Origin: Burkholderiales bacterium
GTDB lineage: Bacteria; Pseudomonadota; Gammaproteobacteria; Burkholderiales; Burkholderiaceae
DNA length: 5,782 nucleotides
Direction: 5' to 3'
NCBI GenBank assembly: GCA_947372535.1
Contig: CANBUA010000285.1
Coordinates: 1-5,782, forward strand
This document shows positions 1 to 4,413 of this stretch, piece after piece (the first letter of the stretch is position 1; each line of letters starts with the position of its first letter). A program made the position numbers and the translations under genes. A model generated the notes under the pieces. That model made no database searches. It was not told the DNA's origin and saw only the letters and a program-made list of their open reading frames with translations.

Positions 1-365
1 TCCATCAACAACACCCCGTCGATGAACTGGTAAGGCGTGGGCACGCGCACGCCAGCGGCGGCCAGGCGGTACAGCGCATCCACTTCGGCGCTTTGCCAGG
101 CGGCCTCTTGCGCCTCGCGGCCGAACTTGGTGCCCTTGGCCATGGCCCGGGCCTGGCGGCTGTTCTTGACTTTGCGGTTCTCGGTGTAGTCCACGGCCTG
201 GCGGAAGCTGCGGTTGGTGGCTTCCTTGTAGACCTTGGCGCACAGGGTCTGCTCGCCCTGGCGCACCACAAAGACCATGGCTTCCTTGCCGCTCATGAGC
301 TGGCGCACGACCGTGTCGATCAGGCCTTCTTCAACGAGGGGCAGCAGGCGGGGTGGTGTTCTCAT
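1..365 (-). CDS. RIO-type serine/threonine protein kinase, N-terminal part (cut by window edge)
   Basis: Reading the minus strand from the ATG at 363-365 gives 121 codons with no stop before the window edge, so the C-terminus is missing. The product begins MRTPPRLLPL. It has a RIO-like ATP-binding loop (SGKEAMVFVV, about residues 25-34), the probable catalytic lysine in CAKVYK (about 42-47), the variable segment FRQAVDYTENRKVKN, and an EVDALYRL...GVRVPTPY block that matches the hinge region of RIO1-family kinases. The catalytic loop and metal-binding Asp would lie outside the window. The substrate of bacterial RIO proteins is not established. The gene is 35 nt downstream of a PEP-CTERM gene on the same strand, but nothing ties it functionally to the copper-type genes, and it may simply mark the edge of the locus. 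No clear Shine-Dalgarno sequence precedes the start. The start is chosen because MRTPPRLLPLVEEGLID resembles the N-terminus I recall for this family. Confidence 0.88.
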   Translation of the reverse strand, partial: MRTPPRLLPLVEEGLIDTVVRQLMSGKEAMVFVVRQGEQTLCAKVYKEATNRSFRQAVDYTENRKVKNSRQARAMAKGTKFGREAQEAAWQSAEVDALYRLAAAGVRVPTPYQFIDGVLLM

Positions 366-388
366 GGCTCGGATTGTGCGCCCGAGCC
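366..388 (-). other. GC-rich hairpin abutting the RIO kinase start codon
   Basis: GGCTCGG at 366-372 is the exact reverse complement of CCGAGCC at 382-388, giving a 7-bp stem with a 9-nt loop. On the minus strand the second arm ends at the base before the kinase ATG. No T-tract follows in either direction, so it is not a standard intrinsic terminator. It could separate the upstream PEP-CTERM gene from the kinase or affect kinase translation initiation. Confidence 0.4.
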
Positions 389-400
389 CGTGAGTCAGCC

Positions 401-1222
401 TCAGTGCGGAGTCGAACGGGCGCGCCGACGCAGGCCCAGCAGGGAGATCGACAGGGCACCCAGCGCGCCCATGGCCCAGGTGTCCGGCTCAGGCACCGAC
501 GAGGTCGTGGTCACCGCAGACAGGGAGCCGAAGCTGGTCAGCGTGGTCAATGGCTCCCCCAGGTCGGTGACCGAATAGACGCCCAGCCCCTTCTCGCCAA
601 AGGTGCCCACCAGATTGGGCGCGCCTGCCGCCGTCGATGACATGGGCGCTCCAGCGAATGCAAAGTACACGCCCGTCATGCGTTGCACGGCCAGGTCGGA
701 GGCATCGCCCTTGGTGTAGAGCGGGTCGTCGCCGCTGGCGTCGCACACGTCGTTGATGGTGCCGTTTGCACAGACCTTGTTGGCGGTCATCCCGAAGGCG
801 GCCGCATTGCGTGTGAAGATCTGGACCGACAAGCCGGGCGGGTAGGGCGAGCCGACGCCGGCGAAGGTGGTGTTGTTGACGACCATGTCCAACACCGGGG
901 ATGTGACCGTGGCCCCGTTGGTGAAGGTGATCAGGAGCTGGGTCGCGCCGTCGTAGAAGTCGGACGTGCCGGACCAGACCGCCGCCATGTTGGGCTGCGT
1001 GACGTCTGCGGCATACAAGGGCTTGACGCTGGTCGGCACCGGATCGGTCACCAGGAAGCTGCCGGTATAGCCCAGGGCCACGGCGTTGCCGTTGACGCTC
1101 GTGTAGTAGGTGCCTGTGAAGCTGTAGGAGGTGCTGGTGGCGCCAGCCGACGTGCTCGCTGCGCTGGCGAAAGCGAAGGCGGTGGCAAGCGCAGCCTGGG
1201 CTGCAAAGTGGCGATGTCGCAT
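401..1222 (-). CDS. PEP-CTERM sorting domain protein (secreted, exosortase substrate)
   Basis: A 273-residue exported protein. Residues 1 to about 28 form a signal peptide with a basic MRHRHF start and an Ala-rich core. The middle is rich in Ser, Thr, Gly and Asn, resembles a beta-rich surface protein, and has one cysteine pair (Cys151, Cys160). The C-terminus is a textbook PEP-CTERM signal: VPEPDTWAM at about 243-251, a short hydrophobic helix, then RRRAR. In this family the tail is recognised by an exosortase, cut, and the protein is passed to the cell surface or matrix. The start at 1220-1222 is supported by AGG at 1231-1233, 8 nt upstream. It lies 67 nt downstream of the Crp/Fnr-type regulator on the same strand, and that gap holds an inverted repeat and two possible promoters. 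It does not share the conserved core of the two plus-strand PEP-CTERM paralogs, and its specific function is not recognisable. Confidence 0.9.
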   Translation of the reverse strand: MRHRHFAAQAALATAFAFASAASTSAGATSTSYSFTGTYYTSVNGNAVALGYTGSFLVTDPVPTSVKPLYAADVTQPNMAAVWSGTSDFYDGATQLLITFTNGATVTSPVLDMVVNNTTFAGVGSPYPPGLSVQIFTRNAAAFGMTANKVCANGTINDVCDASGDDPLYTKGDASDLAVQRMTGVYFAFAGAPMSSTAAGAPNLVGTFGEKGLGVYSVTDLGEPLTTLTSFGSLSAVTTTSSVPEPDTWAMGALGALSISLLGLRRRARSTPH

Positions 1223-1249
1223 GGGGCTGACCTGATGTGAATGATGCTG

Positions 1250-1264
1250 GCAGAGGGGTCTCCA
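1250..1264 (-). promoter_or_regulatory. possible sigma-54-type -24/-12 element
   Basis: On the minus strand this reads TGGAGACCCCTCTGC, with the GG and GC dinucleotides separated by 10 nt as in the sigma-54 consensus TGGCACG-N4-TTGC. Other consensus positions match poorly. It would place transcription start about 17 nt upstream of the PEP-CTERM ATG. It is noted because RpoN with PrsK/PrsR controls PEP-CTERM genes in some exosortase bacteria. A chance match is quite possible. Confidence 0.2.
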
Positions 1265-1271
1265 GCCAATA

Positions 1272-1290
1272 AATGTGCACTATACACATT
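1272..1290. promoter_or_regulatory. inverted repeat AATGTG-N7-CACATT, possible operator over a -10 box
   Basis: AATGTG (1272-1277) and CACATT (1285-1290) are perfect inverted arms with a 7-nt spacer. On the minus strand the spacer contains TATAGT (1279-1284), one base from the -10 consensus and pointing toward the PEP-CTERM gene, but no good -35 lies at the expected distance. The arms resemble CRP half-sites (AATGTGA/TCACATT), yet the spacing between TGTG and CACA is 7 rather than 8. The repeat touches the regulator's stop codon. A protein bound here would cover the -10 and most likely repress. Confidence 0.35.
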
Positions 1291-1880
1291 CATGTTGACA
1301 GCAGATGTCGTCCTTGGAGCTGGGCCAGTCGCCCCTCGCCACGCAGGCGCGACAACTCTCGACAGATCGATTCTGCCGAGATGGTGGTGATCAGCGACAT
1401 GTCTCGCAAGGTGGGCAGCACGGCCCCTTCGGTGGGTGCGCCCTGGCTGAGCAGGCGGATCAGGCGAATCACCCGGTCCTGGGCGGTGCCGCTGCGCAGC
1501 GCCAGCAGGGCTTCGGCCCGGCGTTGCGCGGCCACCAAGCCGCGCAGCACCACCTGCCCGTCGCCGGCATCGGCGTCTTGTCGCCAGGTCACGAGCTGGC
1601 AAGTTACCAGCGCGCGTGCTGTCCACGCATAGCGCCCGTCCACCAGTTGTTCGGCACCGATCAGGTCGCCTTGAAGCGCCAGTCCGGCCAGACGGCGCCC
1701 ATCGGCGCCATCGGTTTCCAGCGCGACCACGCCATCGGCCACGCGCCAGATGGGGCCTTGCTGGCCTTGTTCATACACGATGGCCTTGGCTTTGACCCGC
1801 TGGAAATCGGGTCGGGAAAGGGGCGCGCTCGGCCAGGCGCAAGCAGGCCGAAGCGAAGTCAGTCGAAGTGGGGCACCCAT
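1290..1880 (-). CDS. Crp/Fnr-family transcriptional regulator (short form)
   Basis: A 196-residue protein with a short N-terminal cyclic-nucleotide-type beta-roll and a C-terminal winged helix-turn-helix. GDLIGAEQL (about 71-79) is the conserved beta-roll turn. RRAEALLALRS...QDRVIRLIRLL (about 120-144) fits the dimerisation helix. LPTLRDMSLITTISAESICRE (about 155-175) fits the HTH, with E170 and R174 in the recognition helix where FNR has E-x-x-S-R, here E-x-x-C-R. There is no N-terminal four-cysteine cluster, so it is not an oxygen-sensing Fe-S FNR, and no canonical cAMP-binding Arg-Ser pair is visible. The reading frame is open to 2081, but the start at 1878-1880 is chosen for its strong GGAGG six bases upstream; longer versions would overlap the DUF2946 gene and add Pro/Arg-rich sequence unlike the family. 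Lying between copper-type genes and a PEP-CTERM gene, it is the likely local regulator. Its ligand is unknown. Confidence 0.83.
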   Translation of the reverse strand: MGAPLRLTSLRPACAWPSAPLSRPDFQRVKAKAIVYEQGQQGPIWRVADGVVALETDGADGRRLAGLALQGDLIGAEQLVDGRYAWTARALVTCQLVTWRQDADAGDGQVVLRGLVAAQRRAEALLALRSGTAQDRVIRLIRLLSQGAPTEGAVLPTLRDMSLITTISAESICRELSRLRGEGRLAQLQGRHLLST

Positions 1881-1886
1881 GTCGGG

Positions 1887-1891
1887 CCTCC
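1887..1891 (-). promoter_or_regulatory. strong Shine-Dalgarno (GGAGG) fixing the regulator start
   Basis: CCTCC on the plus strand reads GGAGG on the minus strand, 6 nt before the ATG at 1878-1880. It is the best ribosome binding site on this strand of the window and is the reason for preferring the 196-residue form over upstream in-frame starts. Confidence 0.7.
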
Positions 1892-1946
1892 GTCTCTGTC
1901 GGTGTTGCCTCTGGCTGCGCAAGCCTTGGCCTGTGCAGCGGGCTGG

Positions 1947-1970
1947 CGTCACGCCCTTTGCGGCGTGACG
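1947..1970. repeat. perfect 9-bp hairpin between the DUF2946 and regulator genes
   Basis: CGTCACGCC (1947-1955) pairs exactly with GGCGTGACG (1962-1970) across a 6-nt loop. It lies in the gap downstream of the DUF2946 stop and upstream of the regulator. There is no U-tract on either strand, so it may be a non-canonical terminator, an mRNA-stabilising element or a processing site rather than an intrinsic terminator. Confidence 0.55.
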
Positions 1971-1977
1971 GGCGCAA

Positions 1978-2004
1978 GGCCTGCCCCGCAAGCGGGCCCA
2001 GGCC
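1978..2004. repeat. second GC-rich hairpin just after the DUF2946 stop
   Basis: Outer arms GGCCTG (1978-1983) and CAGGCC (1999-2004) enclose inner arms CCCGC (1985-1989) and GCGGG (1992-1996), giving a mostly paired 27-nt element. It begins 7 nt from the last base of the DUF2946 coding region and is followed within 10 nt by the hairpin at 1947-1970. Together they could weaken read-through from the copper-type genes into the regulator. Confidence 0.45.
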
Positions 2005-2010
2005 ATGACA

Positions 2011-2388
2011 TCAGACGAGGGACGTGGGTGGCGCGCGCGAAGGCAGATGGACCCAGGCGACGGCCTGGATGGGCCTGGCATGGACCGGCCAGGGCTGGTG
2101 GCCTGGCGCGCTCAGTGCGACCAGGTCCAGCGAGAAGGCCGCGGGCGGCGTGGCCTGATCCTGTTGGAGCAGGCAGTAGGGGCAATGTCTGTGGGCCGCT
2201 GGGTGGCCATCTTTGCGGCCTGGCGCGCTGCTTTGCACGCGCCATTGCGCGCCGGCGCTGGTGCAGACCTCCACCCAGTTGCGCTGCTGCGAAGCCAGGA
2301 GCTCGGACACCGAAGGTGCGAGCGCGGCCAGCCAGACCGCGCACAACACGGTCCAGATCAGGCGGGGGGAGGCAGACGTCGAACGCAT
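2011..2388 (-). CDS. DUF2946 family protein (small membrane-anchored, copper-associated)
   Basis: A 125-residue protein. Residues about 8-25 (PRLIWTVLCAVWLAALAP) form one N-terminal hydrophobic segment, acting as anchor or uncleaved signal. WVEVCTSAGAQW (about 38-49) and HRHCPYCLL (about 66-74) are the two conserved blocks of the DUF2946 family; the second holds the family's HCxxC motif, a plausible metal ligand set. The last 45 or so residues are Pro/Ala-rich and low in complexity. The biochemical role of DUF2946 is not established, but members often neighbour TonB-type copper receptors and other copper genes, as here. It lies 42 nt after the Csp-like gene on the same strand, consistent with one operon. 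No strong Shine-Dalgarno precedes the ATG at 2386-2388. It is a diverged paralog of the plus-strand protein at 3070-3465. Confidence 0.85.
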   Translation of the reverse strand: MRSTSASPRLIWTVLCAVWLAALAPSVSELLASQQRNWVEVCTSAGAQWRVQSSAPGRKDGHPAAHRHCPYCLLQQDQATPPAAFSLDLVALSAPGHQPWPVHARPIQAVAWVHLPSRAPPTSLV

Positions 2389-2430
2389 GTGCCAGTTCAG
2401 GTCGGGAGCCGCACCGGTGTCGGGCCGAGA

Positions 2431-2925
2431 TCAGCCCAGCTTGCGGGCTGCGGCGATGGCGGCCAGGCAGGCGTCATGGCATTGGCGGCACTCGGCGTGG
2501 TGCGCCACATGCGGCTCGCAGGCCTTGACGCAAGCCTCCATCGCCAGGATGGCGGTCCTGGCCAGGTCAGGGGTGTAATCGGAGTTCAGCGTGGCGGCCT
2601 TGAGCACGGCATTGCAGGTCACATCGCAATCCAGGGCCGTGCGCAGGCAGGCGGCCATGTCCTTGTCGCCTTGAGCCAGCATCACCTGGCAATGCGCGAT
2701 GCACGCCGACGTGGCAGCCGTGCAAGCCTGGAAGGGCGCCACCAGCGCCGTGAACCGGGTGGGCGGCATGCAGCCTTCATGTGTGGGCGCCGGTGCGAGC
2801 GACGAGGCCGGTGTGGGATGCACATGGGCGGGCTTTGTGGCCGCAGCGCTGCCCTGGGCCCACAAACTCGACGCGGCCACCGCCATCCAGGGGGCAGAAC
2901 GTTCAAAGAGCTGGCGACGGTTCAT
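2431..2925 (-). CDS. Tat-exported four-helix-bundle copper-binding protein (Csp1-like)
   Basis: A 164-residue protein. MNRRQLFERSAPWMAVAASS is a Tat-type signal (twin Arg at 3-4, hydrophobic core, probable cleavage near residues 28-30), followed by a His/Pro/Ala linker (about 31-50). The core (about 52-164) is helical with twelve cysteines at 52, 68, 75, 79, 93, 100, 104, 132, 136, 146, 149 and 153. Four CxxxC pairs (75/79, 100/104, 132/136, 149/153) match the Csp copper-storage fold, in which cysteines lining a four-helix bundle bind many Cu(I) ions. With a Tat signal it resembles exported Csp1 rather than cytosolic Csp3. The ATG at 2923-2925 is preferred because GGAGA lies 6 nt upstream; an in-frame TTG at 2929-2931 would touch that site. 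It is the first gene of the leftward block, facing the divergent promoter region, and is probably co-transcribed with the DUF2946 gene. Confidence 0.9.
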   Translation of the reverse strand: MNRRQLFERSAPWMAVAASSLWAQGSAAATKPAHVHPTPASSLAPAPTHEGCMPPTRFTALVAPFQACTAATSACIAHCQVMLAQGDKDMAACLRTALDCDVTCNAVLKAATLNSDYTPDLARTAILAMEACVKACEPHVAHHAECRQCHDACLAAIAAARKLG

Positions 2926-2931
2926 GGGCAA

Positions 2932-2936
2932 TCTCC
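2932..2936 (-). promoter_or_regulatory. Shine-Dalgarno (GGAGA) of the Csp-like gene
   Basis: TCTCC on the plus strand reads GGAGA on the minus strand, 6 nt before the ATG at 2923-2925. It rules out the TTG at 2929-2931, which would leave no spacing. A run of seven C residues (minus strand) lies immediately upstream. Confidence 0.65.
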
Positions 2937-2967
2937 GGGGGGGCTGGTGCGGTCAAAGCTGACGCAA

Positions 2968-2996
2968 ATTGTGCACCCTGAAGCCCGGCATGGAAA
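2968..2996 (-). promoter_or_regulatory. candidate sigma-70 promoter for the Csp-like gene
   Basis: On the minus strand TTTCCA (2991-2996) and CACAAT (2968-2973) are separated by 17 nt. The -10 matches the consensus at four of six positions and the -35 only weakly, as is common for activator-dependent promoters. The FNR-like box at 2998-3011 lies directly upstream, overlapping the usual class II activator position to within about two bases. Confidence 0.3.
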
Positions 2997-2997
2997 C

Positions 2998-3011
2998 TTG
3001 ATCATGCTCAA
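2998..3011. promoter_or_regulatory. FNR/Dnr-type box (TTGAT-N4-CTCAA)
   Basis: TTGATCATGCTCAA matches nine of the ten fixed positions of the FNR-family consensus TTGAT-N4-ATCAA. It sits in the 144-nt divergent gap between the Csp-like gene and the plus-strand DUF2946 gene, centred at 3004.5. A Crp/Fnr-type regulator with conserved Glu and Arg in its recognition helix is encoded about 1.1 kb away. Which Fnr-family protein binds it, if any, cannot be told from the sequence. Confidence 0.45.
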
Positions 3012-3033
3012 TGCCACCCCATGTGCAGAGGGC

Positions 3034-3062
3034 TTGCGGCCCGAAGCGCTCATCCCTAGACT
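3034..3062 (+). promoter_or_regulatory. candidate promoter giving a leaderless DUF2946 transcript
   Basis: TTGCGG (3034-3039) and TAGACT (3057-3062) are spaced by 17 nt. Transcription would start at about 3069-3070, which is the DUF2946 ATG, so the mRNA would be leaderless. This agrees with the absence of a Shine-Dalgarno sequence before that ATG. The hexamers are imperfect (three and four of six). Confidence 0.3.
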
Positions 3063-3069
3063 TTGCGGC

Positions 3070-3465
3070 ATGTCCCTTGGCGCCTTCATCCGTCGTCGAC
3101 GCCAGACCGCGTGGCTGATCAGCTTCGTCATCGGTCTGGCTGCGCTCATGCCGACCTTCTCGGCCTGGGTGATGTCGACGCGGGTGCTTGCGCCCTGGGC
3201 AGAGGTGTGCTCCGCTCAGGGCGCACGCTGGGAGCAGGGGCGTGATGCTGCGCCTCAGCAAGACCCGGCCGCACCGCACGGCCAGGGGCATTGCGCTTTT
3301 TGTGTGCTTCAGGATCACAGCCCCTTCATGCCGGCATCTGCGCCGGTTGTGGCGGCTCATGACGCGGCGTCCGACGAGCGGTTGCCGCCTCTCTTTCTGC
3401 GTGCCCGGCACGCATTGCACGCATGGTCGCCCGCGGCGGCCCGTGCGCCGCCGGCATCGGTCTGA
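3070..3465 (+). CDS. DUF2946 family protein, second copy
   Basis: A 131-residue protein. The N-terminus MSLGAFIRRRRQ is strongly basic, followed by a hydrophobic segment TAWLISFVIGLAALMP (about 13-28), suggesting a single membrane span with the basic end in the cytoplasm. PWAEVCSAQGARW (about 42-54) and GHCAFCVL (about 73-80) are the two DUF2946 blocks, the latter with the HCxxC motif; Met and His residues follow (HSPFMP). It aligns with the minus-strand DUF2946 protein over WxEVC and HCxxC, so the two are paralogs on opposite arms of the locus. An in-frame ATG at 3004 would add 22 residues, but it lies inside the FNR-like box and puts extra sequence before the basic/hydrophobic start, so the ATG at 3070 is chosen. 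There is no clear Shine-Dalgarno sequence. A copper-related role is inferred from the neighbours. Confidence 0.82.
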   Translation: MSLGAFIRRRRQTAWLISFVIGLAALMPTFSAWVMSTRVLAPWAEVCSAQGARWEQGRDAAPQQDPAAPHGQGHCAFCVLQDHSPFMPASAPVVAAHDAASDERLPPLFLRARHALHAWSPAAARAPPASV

Positions 3466-3682
3466 TGCCGCTTGCGTGGGACTGAGTCCGGCCTGGGTCG
3501 GGTTCAACCGTCCCGCGCATCGCGATTCCACTTCGCTCAACTGACGGCGCCATCCAGCGCGGCCGCTGCCTGCCCGTGCGCAACTGACTTGTCGGGTCGC
3601 TGCAGCTGGCCACGGACCTGTCCGTCATGGCCGCCTCGCCCCCTGCCCGGGCCCCATTCATTTTCAATTCAAGGCTCTCCCA
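3466..3682. other. 217-nt intergenic region upstream of the tandem PEP-CTERM genes
   Basis: No credible ORF was seen here. It contains a direct repeat CAACTGAC (3538-3545 and 3581-3588) and a bulged hairpin at 3608-3632 (GGCC/GGCC outer and ACGGA/TCCGT inner pairing). An AT-richer stretch lies just before the start codon at 3683. No convincing -35/-10 pair, sigma-54 site or intrinsic terminator was found. As the longest gap in the rightward block, it is the likeliest place for the promoter of the PEP-CTERM pair. Confidence 0.5.
3608..3632 (+). other. bulged hairpin in the leader of the first tandem PEP-CTERM gene
   Basis: GGCC (3608-3611) pairs with GGCC (3629-3632), and ACGGA (3612-3616) with TCCGT (3621-3625), leaving a 4-nt loop and a 3-nt bulge. 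It lies about 50 nt before the ATG and lacks a following T-tract. It could be a leader structure; its significance is uncertain. Confidence 0.3.
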
Positions 3683-4363
3683 ATGTCCAAGCATCTTTTG
3701 ACCGCGTTGCCGCTGGCCGCATCGATGGCCCTTGTCGCCACTGGCGCGCATGCCCACGAGCTCACCTACAACGTCACCCAGTCCTACAACCAGGTGGTTT
3801 ACGAGGCGTCTCATCCCACCTGGGACACCTTCTTCACCGGCACCTTCGACTTCAATGAACACACTGGCGAGATCAGCAAGCTGCAAGGCACGCTGAGCCA
3901 GGCCATGACGGGCAACACCGTGACCCGTCAACTGAGCAACCAGCTGTCTTCGGTGTATGACGCCGCGCTGGGTGGCTACATCGTCACCACCTTTTTTCAG
4001 AACAGCACCGATGTGTTTGCGGGCGGTGGCTTTGCCGTGGGTGGGTCGACCACGATCGGCAACCAGAACGCCTACGCCACGATCTTCGTGAACGCCACCG
4101 ACCCGACCAGCGCGCTCACATCGGCCCAGGTCGACAAGCTGGCCTATGCCGACTGCACCACGGGCAGTTTGATGATGGGCAACACGAAGTGCATGACCGG
4201 GTGGGTGAACCACGCCAAGATCAATTTGGCTGGCGGGACGATGCAAGGCACCTACCCCATCACCCAGAGCATCACGGCAGCCGTGCCTGAAGCCGAGAGC
4301 TGGGCGATGGCCCTGGCCGGCATCGCCGCTGTGGGCTGGATGCGCCGCCGCGCGCGGGCCTGA
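3683..4363 (+). CDS. PEP-CTERM protein, tandem copy 1 (variant PEA motif)
   Basis: A 226-residue exported protein. Residues 1-24 are a signal peptide with an AHA cleavage site, so the mature chain would start at His25 (HELTYNV). The C-terminus has VPEAESWAM at about 201-209, a hydrophobic helix, then RRRARA; the usual PEP is PEA here, but the layout is otherwise that of an exosortase signal. Cys158 and Cys170 flank a MM pair (164-165), and Met171 follows Cys170. The central part shares blocks with the next gene: TYN-[VI]-T, LQG-[TS]-LS, DAALGG, NAYA and ITA just before the sorting motif. AAGG at 3671-3674, 8 nt before the ATG, is the ribosome binding site. It lies between a DUF2946 gene and a copper-type TonB receptor. 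No function is known to me; an extracellular copper-related role is only a guess from position. Confidence 0.9.
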   Translation: MSKHLLTALPLAASMALVATGAHAHELTYNVTQSYNQVVYEASHPTWDTFFTGTFDFNEHTGEISKLQGTLSQAMTGNTVTRQLSNQLSSVYDAALGGYIVTTFFQNSTDVFAGGGFAVGGSTTIGNQNAYATIFVNATDPTSALTSAQVDKLAYADCTTGSLMMGNTKCMTGWVNHAKINLAGGTMQGTYPITQSITAAVPEAESWAMALAGIAAVGWMRRRARA

Positions 4364-4402
4364 TCGCTGGATCAAGCTGCCCTGCATACCCCACACCACT
4401 CC

Positions 4403-4407
4403 AAGGA
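4403..4407 (+). promoter_or_regulatory. Shine-Dalgarno (AAGGA) of the second tandem PEP-CTERM gene
   Basis: AAGGA ends 6 nt before the ATG at 4414. The intergenic gap after the first paralog is only 50 nt and shows no terminator, so the two genes are probably co-transcribed with separate ribosome entry. Confidence 0.65.
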
Positions 4408-4413
4408 TCACAC

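Noticed and set aside
1295..1300. Perfect TTGACA hexamer on the plus strand
   Set aside because: No -10 box lies at a suitable distance downstream, no plus-strand gene follows, and it overlaps the 3' end of the regulator gene.
1305..2528. Long plus-strand open frame of about 400 codons across the regulator and DUF2946 genes
   Set aside because: It is antisense to two recognisable genes, its translation is low-complexity Arg/Ala/Gly/Pro-rich with no domain, and such frames are common in GC-rich DNA.
2937..2943. Run of seven G (plus strand) near the Csp-like ribosome binding site as a phase-variation tract
   Set aside because: The run is short for slippage and lies outside both the start codon and a convincing promoter spacer.
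3476..3494. GG-N10-GC sigma-54-like pair upstream of the tandem PEP-CTERM genes
   Set aside because: Apart from the two dinucleotides the consensus is not matched, and such pairs are frequent in GC-rich sequence.
4361..4374. Inverted repeat TGATC-GCTG-GATCA over the stop codon of PEP-CTERM copy 1, resembling a CRP/FNR site
   Set aside because: The spacing fits neither CRP (TGATC-N2-GATCA) nor FNR (TGAT-N4-ATCA), it overlaps coding sequence, and the following gene appears to be co-transcribed.
3326..4411. Long minus-strand open frame opposite PEP-CTERM copy 1
   Set aside because: It is the mirror frame of a gene with a clear signal peptide, sorting tail and ribosome binding site; its own product shows no family features.
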